Notes under the pieces: generated by a model
Told to the model about the DNA's origin: nothing
The model's database searches: none
The model's input: the letters and a program-made list of their open reading frames with translations, nothing else
Shown here: piece by piece, positions 50,138-58,629 of the stretch
How positions within the stretch are numbered: the stretch's first letter is position 1
Layout: each line of letters starts with the position of its first letter
Source: Kingella oralis
GTDB taxonomy: Bacteria; Pseudomonadota; Gammaproteobacteria; Burkholderiales; Neisseriaceae
NCBI RefSeq assembly: GCF_014054985.1
Contig: NZ_CP059569.1
Location: 186,001 to 250,000 of the forward strand
DNA length: 64,000 nt
Reading direction: 5' to 3'
Position numbers and translations under genes: made by a program

Positions 50138-50848
50138 ATGAAAACAACCCTAAAAACCACCGCATTTGCCGCCTTTTTAGCCTTGGCAACCGCCCTGCCT
50201 GCCTCCGCCGCCACCGAAGGCACGGATTACGAAGTCGTGAAAGCCGAAGTTGCCCCCTTGCAAAAAGACAAAATCGAAGTAACCGAATTCTTTGCTTACT
50301 GGTGCCCGCATTGCAAAGACCTTGAACCCATCTTGCTCAAACACGCCAAAACGTTCAAAAAGGACACCGTGTTGCGCACCGAACACATCGTGTGGGACGA
50401 AGGGCGCGACTTTGGCTTTGCCCGCCTTGCCGCAGCAGTAAAACAAGCAGGCTTGCGCGACCAAGCCGACCCCGTGATTTTTGAAGCCTTTGCTTCGCAA
50501 CGCATCGATTTGGGCAAAGACGACGTGTTGCGCCAATGGCTGCCCGCCCAATCGGCGTTTGACGGCAAAAAAGTGTTGGCCGCCTACGATTCGTTCAGCA
50601 ACAAAAACATGGCGGAACAAATGAAAAAATGGACCGAGCAATACGAAATCACAGGCACGCCCACCGTTATCGTGGGCGGCAAATACAAAGTGAACTTCCA
50701 GCAAATAGGCTTTGACGCGGGCATGAAAGTCATCGACGACTTGGTGCAAAAAGTGCGCGACGAACGCGGCATGAAAGCCCCCGCAGCCGCCAAACCCGTT
50801 CGCAGCCTAGGCGCGCGTTTTGTGAACAAAGTCGCCAAAGCCAAATAA
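50138..50848 (+). CDS. dsbA: Thiol:disulfide interchange protein DsbA
   Basis: A 236-residue periplasmic oxidase. The signal peptide ends near residue 24 (PASAA); the active site is C56-P-H-C59, and the cis-Pro lies in GTPTVIVGG. It introduces disulfides into secreted proteins, including pili and competence proteins in Neisseriaceae. The C-terminal tail (KAPAAAKPVRSLGARFVNKVAKAK) is basic and longer than in E. coli. AAGGAAAAG precedes the ATG; it is in an operon with the SPOR gene. Confidence 0.95.
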   Translation: MKTTLKTTAFAAFLALATALPASAATEGTDYEVVKAEVAPLQKDKIEVTEFFAYWCPHCKDLEPILLKHAKTFKKDTVLRTEHIVWDEGRDFGFARLAAAVKQAGLRDQADPVIFEAFASQRIDLGKDDVLRQWLPAQSAFDGKKVLAAYDSFSNKNMAEQMKKWTEQYEITGTPTVIVGGKYKVNFQQIGFDAGMKVIDDLVQKVRDERGMKAPAAAKPVRSLGARFVNKVAKAK

Positions 50849-51166
50849 GCCGCCCGCCAAGGCAGCCTGAAACGAAAGCCCGTGTTTGCAATCGTGTTGT
50901 GTTCCGCAGAACGATGATGGCGAACACGGATTTTCCACTTTCAGGCTGCCGCAAATACGCATTGGATAACCTCTGCAAAACCTGCAACCGATGGTGCGTT
51001 GAAGACTCGCTGTATCTGACGAACCTGTAAAATTCTGTTGAATACGCCCTTTGGCGGCGAGCCGCCGCTCCGTTTTGGGTTTCAGGCTGAAATTTTTGCA
51101 AAAGCCTTGGGGCGGTCTGCGTAGCGACGCGGCGTGGCGAAGCTGAAAACAAACTGTTGTTATCAC

Positions 51167-51230
51167 TAGGTCGGGTGTTTATGTCCGACAAATACGGACT
51201 AAAATTGTCGGGCACAAATGCCCGAGCTAC
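51167..51230. repeat. REPIN-like palindrome, copy E
   Basis: TAGGTCGGGTGTTTATGTCCGACAAA and its diverged inverted partner ending CCCGAGCTAC. Confidence 0.7.
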
Positions 51231-51268
51231 TTGGGTCTCGCAAAGATTTCAATCTATCCGACAAAAAA

Positions 51269-51301
51269 CCGTTTGGCGCGATACCAAACGGTTTTGTTTT
51301 T
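51269..51301. terminator. Bidirectional intrinsic terminator, not DUS-based
   Basis: CCGTTTGG (51269-51276) and CCAAACGG (51284-51291) pair with a 7-nt loop; TTTTGTTTTT follows on the plus strand and TTTTTTG on the minus strand. It ends the minus-strand ketosynthase operon. Confidence 0.85.
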
Positions 51302-51337
51302 AGCTTTACTATGCAGGCTGCCTCGGGGTCATAAGTT

Positions 51338-52570
51338 TCAGGCTGCCTTTTGCGCGCTGTTCGCAGTTTCCCCAATCACCAGCACCGCATTGCTGCCGCC
51401 AAAGGCAAACGACGAGCTGGCCGCAATCCGCCGTCCGTCCGGCCATGCGCTGCCGCTGTCTGTCAGCGCAATCTCAGGTAGTTCCGGGTCGGGCGTGCCG
51501 TCCCAAAGCTGCGGCGGGAGTTTGCCTTGCGGATTGGTTTCGCGGCTGGCAACGCCCCATGCGAATGCCGCTTCCAGCGCGCCCGCCGCGCCGAGGGTGT
51601 GCCCTGTGGACGGCTTGGTTGAGGTGCAGGGCGTTTGGCAGCCGAACACTTCGGCAACGGCGCGGCTTTCCATGCTGTCGTTGTGTTGGGTGCCCGTGCC
51701 GTGCAGGTTAATCCAGCCGATGTCGTGCGGGCTTAATCCGGCATGGTTTAAGGCAGCCTGAAACGCCTGCGCCGCGCCCAGCCCGTCGGGTCGGGGCGAC
51801 GACATATGGTAGGCATCGCTGCTTGCGCCGCAGCCCAAAAGCTGCATGGTGCTGCTGAAATCGGGGTCGCGCGTCATCACGAATGCGGCGGCGGCTTCGC
51901 CGATATTGATGCCGTTGCGGTTTGCCGAAAAGGGGTTGGCGATGCCGTCTGAAAGCACGTCGAGCGAGGCGAAGCCGTTAATCGTGAGCGGCGACAGGGT
52001 GTCTGCGCCGCCGCAAATCACGGCATCGGCAAGGTTGGCGCGCAGCAGCCTTGCCGCGCTGATTAGGGCGCGCGCGCCAGAGGTGCAGGCAGTGGAGACG
52101 GCGTAGCGCAGGCCGTGCAGGCCGTAGGCTTCGGCAACAAACCCCGCGGGCGCAGACATGGTGTTTTGGAAATATTTGAACGGTTTGTCTGCCCAGCCGC
52201 CGCCTCGGGCAACGTGTTCAAACAGCGGGATGTTTTCGTCTGCGCCGCTGGTGGACGTGCCGATAACGACGGCGATGCGGTGGCTGCCGTAGCGCGCAAC
52301 GGCAGCGTGAATGTCGGATTCGATTTGCGCGAGGGCGTGCCAGAGCAGTTGGTTATTGCGGCTGGCGTGTTGGGGAGGCAGGTCGTGCGGCAGCGGGCGC
52401 AGGGTTTCGCCGACTGCGCCGAACGCGTAGGTTTTGCCGTTTACCCACTGTTCGGAAAAAACAAGCGGGTTGGCGGCATTCGGGTTGAGCAGCGCGTCGA
52501 TATGGGTTTGCAGGCCGCTGCCGAGCGCGCTGGTTACGGCGGGGCGGCTTAGGTAAACGGGTGTGTTCAT
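51338..52570 (-). CDS. Beta-ketoacyl-ACP synthase of the detached pigment locus (ApeO-like)
   Basis: A 410-residue KAS II-type enzyme with triad C162 (STACTSGARA), H290 (NLHGTGTQHND), K319/H324 (KPSTGHTLGAAG). The gene directly follows a DUF3261 lipoprotein gene with a 3-nt gap, the DUF3261-ketosynthase order seen in aryl polyene clusters. It lies 30 kb from the main cluster. An exact AT-DUS (51942-51954), the N. meningitidis-type uptake sequence, is inside the gene. It is likely the main polyene ketosynthase. Confidence 0.88.
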   Translation of the reverse strand: MNTPVYLSRPAVTSALGSGLQTHIDALLNPNAANPLVFSEQWVNGKTYAFGAVGETLRPLPHDLPPQHASRNNQLLWHALAQIESDIHAAVARYGSHRIAVVIGTSTSGADENIPLFEHVARGGGWADKPFKYFQNTMSAPAGFVAEAYGLHGLRYAVSTACTSGARALISAARLLRANLADAVICGGADTLSPLTINGFASLDVLSDGIANPFSANRNGINIGEAAAAFVMTRDPDFSSTMQLLGCGASSDAYHMSSPRPDGLGAAQAFQAALNHAGLSPHDIGWINLHGTGTQHNDSMESRAVAEVFGCQTPCTSTKPSTGHTLGAAGALEAAFAWGVASRETNPQGKLPPQLWDGTPDPELPEIALTDSGSAWPDGRRIAASSSFAFGGSNAVLVIGETANSAQKAA

Positions 52571-52573
52571 GTT

Positions 52574-53110
52574 TTATTCTTCAATCGGGCTGGCAGTCCA
52601 GCGGGTTTGGTCGGGGAACGAGAGGCTGAACTGCCTGCCGTTGCGGGCGGCGCACCACAAATCGCGGCTGCGGTAGCGGAACAGTGCGCCGCTGCCTTCG
52701 GGGCAAAATGTCGGATGGCGTTCGGATGGCGTTTCAGGCTGCGCCTGCTTCACATCGGGATAAAGCGTTGCGGCGCGGTCGGCGGCAATCAGCGGCAAGA
52801 GCGCGGCAAACAGGCGGCGCGATTGGGCGTTGGGCATGATGAAGCCGTCGTTTTGCCAACCGCGCGTGCTGACGGTTTGGCGCGAAACGGGCGCGCCGAG
52901 CGCGTCGGTTTGCACAAAGCGGATGCCGTCTGAAAGCCGTTCCACCGCCAACAGGCTGGTTTGCACGGTTTGCCCTGCGGCATCGGTCTGCTCCAATTTG
53001 AACCATTGCGCCTGCTGCGGCAGCTCGGGCAGGGTTTGCGGATGGGGCAGGGCGGTGCAGGCGGCGAGGGCAAGGGCGAGCGCGGCAAGGGCGGTTGGGA
53101 AAAAGCGCAT
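52574..53110 (-). CDS. DUF3261 lipoprotein (ApeN-like)
   Basis: A 178-residue lipoprotein with lipobox LAAC (C18). The mature part (WFKLEQTDAAGQTVQTSLLAVERLSDGIRFVQTDALG) matches DUF3261, a LolB-like family present in aryl polyene clusters and thought to help insert the product in the outer membrane. It is co-transcribed with the ketosynthase downstream. It carries an exact AT-DUS (52923-52935). The MMPL exporter gene that often precedes it is missing; a LysR gene is there instead. Confidence 0.83.
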   Translation of the reverse strand: MRFFPTALAALALALAACTALPHPQTLPELPQQAQWFKLEQTDAAGQTVQTSLLAVERLSDGIRFVQTDALGAPVSRQTVSTRGWQNDGFIMPNAQSRRLFAALLPLIAADRAATLYPDVKQAQPETPSERHPTFCPEGSGALFRYRSRDLWCAARNGRQFSLSFPDQTRWTASPIEE

Positions 53111-53149
53111 GGGATGTCCTTTGGGTGGGTTGGGGTTTCAGATGACGTT

Positions 53150-53195
53150 TGCAGTTTCAGGCTGCCTTGCCAATCGCCCAAAGGCAGCCTGAAAC
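53150..53195. terminator. Inverted DUS pair upstream of the DUF3261 gene
   Basis: TTTCAGGCTGCCT and AGGCAGCCTGAAA arms with about 18 nt between them; separates the LysR gene from the lipoprotein gene. Confidence 0.6.
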
Positions 53196-53291
53196 GCGTT
53201 TCAAACGGCATCAACGCCTGTTTGTCTGTTTAATAAAACGGTATCGCTTATTGTAACCTGTGCGCCGACAGACCGTCAGCGGGTTTTTTGC

Positions 53292-54161
53292 CTATTCTGC
53301 CCATTTCTCCCGCAAAAACCCAATAAACGCCCGCACGTTCGCCGTGAGCAGACGGGTGGCGGTGAGGGCGTGGACGGGTGTTTTTTCGCTTTGCCAGTCG
53401 GGCAATACGGCTTTCAGACGGTCTTGCGCCACGTCGTCGCGCACCAGGATTTCGGGCAACAGCGCGATGCCCAGTCCGACCGCCGCCATCTGCCGCAGCA
53501 TGCCGGGGCTGTTGGCGCCGAAGCGGCTTTGCGGCTGCACCGTTACCCGTTCGCTGCCGCGCTGCACAGTCCAGAGGCCGTCTGAAAAGCGCAGGCATTC
53601 GTGTGCCGCCAAATCGTCGGGCGACTGCGGTTCGCCCCGCTGCGCCAGATAGCCCGGCGCGGCGTAAAGGCAGCCTGAAAATTCTGCCAGCGGGGTGGCG
53701 ATGTAATCGGAATCGGGCAGTTTGCCGGTGCGCACCGCCAAGTCAAACGGCTCGCCAATCAAGTCCACCTTGCGCGGGGTTACGTCAAAATCGACGCGCA
53801 AATCCGGGTAACGCGCGGCAAATTCGGGTAGCAGCGGCGCGACCATGTTGTACGCCATGTCCACCGGCAGCGACACGCGCAAGGCGCCGCGCACGGTTTC
53901 GCGCATTTCGTCCAAAGCGCCGTGCAACAGCCGCGCTTCGGCGACAATCGGCAGCGCGCGTTCTAAGTAATACGCGCCCGCGCCCGTCAGCTCCAGCCGC
54001 CGCGTGCTGCGGTTAAACAGCCGCAAGCCGAGCGCGTCTTCCAGCGCGGCAATGCGCCGCGACAGGGTGGACTGCGGCATGCCGAGCTTGGCGGCGGCGC
54101 GGCTGAAGCCGTTGGCTTGGGCGACTTCGACGAAGAGCGCCATTTCGTTTAGGTAGTCCAT
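53292..54161 (-). CDS. LysR-family transcriptional regulator
   Basis: The 289-residue protein has the N-terminal LysR winged HTH (FVEVAQANGFSRAAAKLGMPQSTLSRRIAALEDALGLRLFNRSTRRLELT) and a periplasmic-binding-protein-like effector domain. It belongs to the large CrgA/DmlR-like group. The target is unknown; the lipoprotein/ketosynthase pair downstream is possible. It lies 11 nt after the TetR gene on the same strand, with an exact AG-DUS in between (54171-54183) and another inside (53575-53587). Confidence 0.9.
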   Translation of the reverse strand: MDYLNEMALFVEVAQANGFSRAAAKLGMPQSTLSRRIAALEDALGLRLFNRSTRRLELTGAGAYYLERALPIVAEARLLHGALDEMRETVRGALRVSLPVDMAYNMVAPLLPEFAARYPDLRVDFDVTPRKVDLIGEPFDLAVRTGKLPDSDYIATPLAEFSGCLYAAPGYLAQRGEPQSPDDLAAHECLRFSDGLWTVQRGSERVTVQPQSRFGANSPGMLRQMAAVGLGIALLPEILVRDDVAQDRLKAVLPDWQSEKTPVHALTATRLLTANVRAFIGFLREKWAE

Positions 54162-54170
54162 GTTGTTCCT

Positions 54171-54183
54171 TTTCAGACGGCCT
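54171..54183. repeat. AG-DUS, Neisseria dialect, between TetR and LysR genes
   Basis: Exact TTTCAGACGGCCT. Further exact copies in this block lie at 53575-53587 and 54928-54940. Confidence 0.8.
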
Positions 54184-54715
54184 CTGCGCGTACCAGCCGC
54201 ATCACCGCCGCCATCTCCTCCAACACCCGCGCCACGGGCACCGCCTGCCTGCGTTCAAAAAAGTGTCGCACGGTTTCCAGCAGCAGCGTCGCCATGATTT
54301 TCACGCGGTAGTCGTCGGGCGCAGTTTCGGGCAGCATCGCGGCAAAATGCGTTTGCAGCATGGCGCGCATATCGTCATACAGATGCAGCTTCGGCGTTTG
54401 GATTTTCCACAATGCCAGCAGCAGCGCGTGTTGTTTGAACAGAGCGTCGGCAGACTGCTGCAAAAAGTCGGGCAGGTTGTCCGCCGCCAAGCGTTCGGCA
54501 AGATTGGCGGCGTAGTCTTGTTTGAATTCGGCAATCATCGCGGCGGCGACGGCGTTTTTGCCCGAATAGTATTTGTAAAATGTGGCGCGGTTCACTTGCG
54601 CGGTGGCAATGATGTCCTGCGCGGCGATGTCGTCGTAATCGCGCTCGGCAAGCAGGTTGAGCAGTGCGTTGCGGATGGCTTGGTGGGTTTTGACCACTCT
54701 TAAATCAACTTTCAT
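54173..54715 (-). CDS. TetR-family transcriptional regulator
   Basis: A 180-residue regulator with an N-terminal HTH (about 10-55: AIRNALLNLLAERDYDDIAAQDIIATAQVNRATFYKYYSGK) and a helical ligand domain with the C-terminal TetR_C-type RRHFFERRQA region. It is divergent from the lactonase-like gene 138 nt away and probably represses it. The stop codon overlaps the AG-DUS. Confidence 0.88.
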   Translation of the reverse strand: MKVDLRVVKTHQAIRNALLNLLAERDYDDIAAQDIIATAQVNRATFYKYYSGKNAVAAAMIAEFKQDYAANLAERLAADNLPDFLQQSADALFKQHALLLALWKIQTPKLHLYDDMRAMLQTHFAAMLPETAPDDYRVKIMATLLLETVRHFFERRQAVPVARVLEEMAAVMRLVRAEAV

Positions 54716-54853
54716 GGCAGTTTTCAGAAATAAGCATACACGCGGACGATTTTATCTGTTTACGCTGATTTTTTGCACGATTTTGTCGGTATCGCGTTTC
54801 AGGCTGCCTCTATACAATCTGTTTTATCCAATCAACACACAGAGAGACACATC

Positions 54854-55708
54854 ATGAACAACATCAAAATCCATTGCCTGACAACAGGTTGGGTGCAAAT
54901 CAAAATCCACCACCAGCTCGCCCGCTTTTTCAGACGGCCTTTGAGCGTGATGGACGTACTCACCGACCATAAATGGTCGCCGCATCTGCCCATCGGCTGC
55001 TGGCTGATTGAGCATCCCGAAGGCTTGATTATGGTGGTGGACACGGGCGAAAGCAGCCGCGCCAACGATGCGGGCTATCAGCCGTGGTGGCATCCGTTTA
55101 TGCAGTTTTGCGAACGGCGCGGCGTGAAAGCCGAAGAAGAAGTCGGCGCGGTTTTGCGCTCGCGCGGCTTTGACCCGCTCAACGTGAAATGGGTGGTGAT
55201 GACCCATATGCACGGCGACCACGCGGGCGGCATTCCCAATTTTCCCAACAGCACTTTTTTGCTCACCGAAACCGAAAAACATGCCATCGAAGCCAAAGAC
55301 GCGGTGTTCAACGGCTATCTGACCATGCACTATCCCGACTGGTTTTCCAAACAAATCCAAACCGTGCCGTTTTCAGACGGCGCATTTGAAACCTTTGAAA
55401 AAAGCCAAAAACTCACCCAAGACGGCAAAATCCGCCTTGTGCCCACGCCGGGGCATACGCTCGGGCATCAAATCGTGATTGTGGATATGGGCGATTATTA
55501 CGTTTTGATTGGCGGCGACGCTTCCTATTGCGAACAATATATGCTCAACGGCGACATCGACGGCGTGTGCATCGACGGCAAACAACACCACGAGTCCACC
55601 ACCAAAATGCGCGAACTGTGCCGCCGCAAACCCACAATTACCCAGTTTGCCCACGATTTTTACAGCGAAACGCGGCTGCAGGAGAAGCGGTTTACGGCGG
55701 TGGGGTAA
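54854..55708 (+). CDS. Metallo-beta-lactamase-fold hydrolase (N-acyl homoserine lactonase-like)
   Basis: The 284-residue protein has the zinc motif THMHGDHAGG (H118, H120, D122, H123), GHTLGH (H201) and GGDAS (D222), as in AiiA-type lactonases. It has no signal peptide, so is cytosolic. Known relatives open acyl-homoserine lactone or other lactone rings. The substrate is unproven. The divergent TetR gene may control it. AG-DUS 54928-54940 and a DUS core at 55371-55381 are inside, pointing to a Neisseria source. Confidence 0.85.
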   Translation: MNNIKIHCLTTGWVQIKIHHQLARFFRRPLSVMDVLTDHKWSPHLPIGCWLIEHPEGLIMVVDTGESSRANDAGYQPWWHPFMQFCERRGVKAEEEVGAVLRSRGFDPLNVKWVVMTHMHGDHAGGIPNFPNSTFLLTETEKHAIEAKDAVFNGYLTMHYPDWFSKQIQTVPFSDGAFETFEKSQKLTQDGKIRLVPTPGHTLGHQIVIVDMGDYYVLIGGDASYCEQYMLNGDIDGVCIDGKQHHESTTKMRELCRRKPTITQFAHDFYSETRLQEKRFTAVG

Positions 55709-55852
55709 AACCGTGCTTGGCATGGCAGAAGCAGCCTGAAATAGCATTTTCAGGCTGCTTTATTTCATATTCGGATAAATGTTATCCATTTTACCCCATT
55801 TATCCAAATCTAAACCGAAACTATACTGGCAACACTTTAACAGACAAGCCAA

Positions 55853-55917
55853 GTAGGTTGGGCATTTATGCCCGACAAATCCCGTTTAATAAAAGTCGGG
55901 CATCAATGTCCGACTAC
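55853..55917. repeat. REPIN-like GTAG palindrome, copy F
   Basis: GTAGGTTGGGCATTTATGCCCGAC and inverted partner ending GACTAC, 15 nt before the start of the flavin oxidoreductase gene. Confidence 0.78.
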
Positions 55918-55931
55918 ATAGGAGACCCACC

Positions 55932-57014
55932 ATGAAACTCCTCCAACCCTACACCCTAGGCAGCCTGAAACTGAAAAACCGCATGGTGATGGCGGCGATG
56001 ACGCGCAGCAGGGCCGATTCAGACGGCATCGTCGGCGCGATAACCGCCGAGTATTACACCCAACGCGCCTCCGCCGGGCTGATTTTGTCCGAAGCCGTCA
56101 ATATTTCCGTCGATGCGCTCGGCAGCCCGCTCACGCCCGGTTTGTTCACCGCCGCGCAGATTGCCGCGTGGAAACAAGTAACCGCCGCTGTGCACGCAAA
56201 AGGCGGGCTGATTTTCGCCCAACTCTGGCACACGGGGCGCGTGGCGCACTCGGTTGACCGTGGCGGCGTTCTGCCCGCCGCCCCCAGCGCGGTGAAAATT
56301 GAAGGCATGCAGCACTTCACTTCACAAGGCGTGAAAGATTTTGAGACACCGCGCGAACTCACCGCCGCCGAAATCCGCCAAATCATCGCCGACTACGCCC
56401 AAGCCGCCAAAAACGCCATCGCCGCAGGCTTCGACGGCGTAGAGCTGCACGTCGCCAACGGCTATCTGCCGCAGCAGTTTTTGTCCGACTCCGCCAACCT
56501 GTGCCAAGACCAATACGGCGGCAGCATCGCAGCCAAAGCCCGCTTCACGCTGGAAGCCATGCGTGCGATTATCGACGCAGTGGGCGGCGGGCGCGTCGGC
56601 ATCAAAATCAGCCCGCTGCACTCCTACGCCGGCATCGCGTTCAACAATCCCGTCGCCACTTATCAATATTTAATCAACGAGTTGAACAAACTGGATTTCG
56701 CCTTTGTGGAAATCATGCAGCGCGCACCGATGTTCCCATTATTGCCGCACTACCCGCAGGACAACGAAATCGAGCTGTTCGGGCGCATGGTGCAAGGCAA
56801 AACCGTGGTTGCCGGCACGGGCTACACCGCCGCAACGGGCGAAGCCGAGCTGGAAAAAGGCACCGCCGAACTCATCGCCTACGGCGCAGCGTTTTTAGCC
56901 AACCCCGACCTGCCGCTCCGTTTTGAACTGGGCGCAGATTTGAACGCGCCCGACCACGCAACCATGTTTGGCGGCGGCGAAGCGGGATATATTGATTATC
57001 CTGCGCTGGGTTGA
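55932..57014 (+). CDS. Old yellow enzyme family FMN oxidoreductase (NemA-like)
   Basis: A 360-residue TIM-barrel flavoprotein: MAAMTRSRADSDG, FAQLWHTGRVAHS, and GFDGVELHVANGYLPQQFLSD, where the HxxN pair binds substrate. NemA-type enzymes reduce N-ethylmaleimide, nitro compounds and alpha,beta-unsaturated carbonyls with NADPH. GGAG precedes the ATG. The N-terminal LGSLKLK segment overlaps a DUS. A REPIN sits in its leader and could affect expression. Confidence 0.9.
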   Translation: MKLLQPYTLGSLKLKNRMVMAAMTRSRADSDGIVGAITAEYYTQRASAGLILSEAVNISVDALGSPLTPGLFTAAQIAAWKQVTAAVHAKGGLIFAQLWHTGRVAHSVDRGGVLPAAPSAVKIEGMQHFTSQGVKDFETPRELTAAEIRQIIADYAQAAKNAIAAGFDGVELHVANGYLPQQFLSDSANLCQDQYGGSIAAKARFTLEAMRAIIDAVGGGRVGIKISPLHSYAGIAFNNPVATYQYLINELNKLDFAFVEIMQRAPMFPLLPHYPQDNEIELFGRMVQGKTVVAGTGYTAATGEAELEKGTAELIAYGAAFLANPDLPLRFELGADLNAPDHATMFGGGEAGYIDYPALG

Positions 57015-57498
57015 GCGGGTTTTCAGGCTGCAAATTGTGGAAGCACAAATATACAAGGCAGCCTGAAACCGTCAGCCGCAGCCCAATCACCCCCGCCGCG
57101 CTGTATGCCCATTATGGCGGTTGCCGATTGATGAACCCATTTTCAGGCTGCCTCAGCCCAATCTTTTGCCCTATCACGCCGCGCATCGCGGCGTACCCGC
57201 GCGGGGAGCTTTTGCCGTTGCGCCGCCATCCCGCCCGCGCCCAATCGCACCGCCTAAACCTTCGCCCATCGCAAAAGGCAGCCTGAAAACAAGTTAGAGG
57301 CGCGGTTCACCCGCTTCGCTTGTTTTCAGGCTGCCTTCGCGCACCATGCCGTCAAACGCCCTCGCCAACGCCCGCCCTAAACTTTGCTAAAATCGCCCCC
57401 TTTCGTTCCGCCATCTTGCGGCAGCCTGAAACACCGTTTGGTCAAGCGCAAACCCCGTTTCAGGCTGCCATCGGCACATCATTCACTAAGGAAACCCC
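57015..57498. other. 484-bp intergenic region with DUS pairs
   Basis: At least six DUS, forming inverted pairs at about 57279-57335 and 57421-57469, and an extended -10 TGCTAAAAT (57385-57393) for tusA. Short open frames lack family similarity or ribosome sites. Confidence 0.6.
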
Positions 57499-57717
57499 AT
57501 GCAAACCCTAGATTTAACAGGCTTAAAATGCCCGCTCCCCATCCTCCGCGCCAAAAAAGCCCTCGCCACCTTAGACAGCGGCGCTACCCTCACCATCCTC
57601 GCCACCGACCCCGGCGCACCCGCCGACTTTGCCGCATTCTGCCACCACACGGGGCACGAATTGCTGCAAAGCAGCGAAGCAAACGGCGTGTTTACGCTGG
57701 TGTTGAAAAGAAAATAA
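57499..57717 (+). CDS. tusA: TusA/SirA-family sulfur carrier protein
   Basis: The 72-residue protein has the LDLTGLKCPLPILRAKKAL motif with the sulfur-accepting C11. TusA passes persulfide sulfur from IscS to tRNA thiolation and other pathways. AAGGAAACCCC precedes the ATG. TusA paralogues (YedF-like) have the same motif, so the exact role is less certain than the family. Confidence 0.85.
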   Translation: MQTLDLTGLKCPLPILRAKKALATLDSGATLTILATDPGAPADFAAFCHHTGHELLQSSEANGVFTLVLKRK

Positions 57718-57760
57718 CCGCCCGCGGCACAGGCAGCCTGAAAACCACCGCCCGCCAGCC

Positions 57761-58501
57761 ATGAAACTCCACATCCTCTCCGACACCCACGGCCAAACCG
57801 TCACCCCGCATCCCGATGCCGATTTAATCGTCCACGCCGGCGACTTCGGCAACGGGCGGCGCGGCGCGGAAGCGTTTCAGGCTGCCTGCGCCGCCGCGGG
57901 CAAGCCCTGCGTGTTCGTGCTGGGCAACCACGATTTTTACGGCGAACACCTCGACGAGCTACCGCGCGAACTCATCGCCGCCGGCGCGCCGCTGCTCACC
58001 GCAAACCGCCCCTTGGAATTTGGCGGCTACACCTTCGTTGGCGGCACGCTGTGGAGCAATTTCAGGCAGCATTGCGATGGCAAAAAACAGTTTCGCGAAA
58101 ACGTCGCCCTTGCCCGCAACAACATCGCCGACTTTTTCTATATCGCCGCAGGCACTCCGCCGCACGAGCGCCGTGCCGAACCCGAAGACTACATCGAACG
58201 CTTCAACGCCCAACTGGATTTCATTGAACAATTCCGCCACCGCGCGCGCACCATCGTGCTCACCCATTTTCCGCCGCACCCTGTTTGCATCGCGCCACCC
58301 TATGCCGACTCGCCGCTCAACCCCTATTTCATCAACCAGATTGACGTAGCGGGCTTTGAGCACTGGATTGCCGGCCACACCCACCACGCCGTCGATACCA
58401 TACAAGACGACTGCCGCATCATCATCAACCCGCTGGGTTATCCCAACGAATACGGACAAAACGGCTACCGCGACGGCTTTTTGCTGGAACTGCCCGATTA
58501 A
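57761..58501 (+). CDS. Calcineurin-like metallophosphoesterase
   Basis: A 246-residue enzyme with all dimetal motifs in order: SDTHG, GDFGN, GNHDFY, THFPPH and GHTHH. The substrate (nucleotide, phosphoester or other) cannot be read from sequence. It starts 43 nt after tusA with a DUS in between and is probably co-transcribed. The N-terminal part carries FQAA from a DUS. Confidence 0.85.
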   Translation: MKLHILSDTHGQTVTPHPDADLIVHAGDFGNGRRGAEAFQAACAAAGKPCVFVLGNHDFYGEHLDELPRELIAAGAPLLTANRPLEFGGYTFVGGTLWSNFRQHCDGKKQFRENVALARNNIADFFYIAAGTPPHERRAEPEDYIERFNAQLDFIEQFRHRARTIVLTHFPPHPVCIAPPYADSPLNPYFINQIDVAGFEHWIAGHTHHAVDTIQDDCRIIINPLGYPNEYGQNGYRDGFLLELPD

Positions 58502-58525
58502 CCCAAAGGCAGCCTGAAAACAAGC

Positions 58526-58607
58526 GTAGGGTGTGCAGCTTGCTGCACACGCGGTTTACAAGGTTGAGACAAAAAACCGCGTGCGTGGCAAAGCCACACA
58601 CTCTACG
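58526..58607. repeat. REPIN-like palindrome of a second type, copy H
   Basis: GTAGGGTGTGCAGCTTGCTGCACACGCGG and a diverged inverted partner ending CACTCTACGG. Each half is a hairpin headed by GTAG, as in the other family, but the stem is different. Confidence 0.7.
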
Positions 58608-58629
58608 GTTTACTGATAAAGGAAATATG

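Larger units (their letters stand above)
50849..51337. other. 489-bp intergenic region with REPIN-like repeat and terminator
   Basis: The gap contains single DUS sites (50862-50873, about 50938-50950), a REPIN-like element (51167-51230) and a bidirectional terminator (51269-51301). Short open frames are not supported. Confidence 0.6.

Noticed and set aside
57015..57286. Small open frame after the flavin oxidoreductase gene
   Set aside because: It translates DUS and GC-rich intergenic DNA and has no ribosome site or family.
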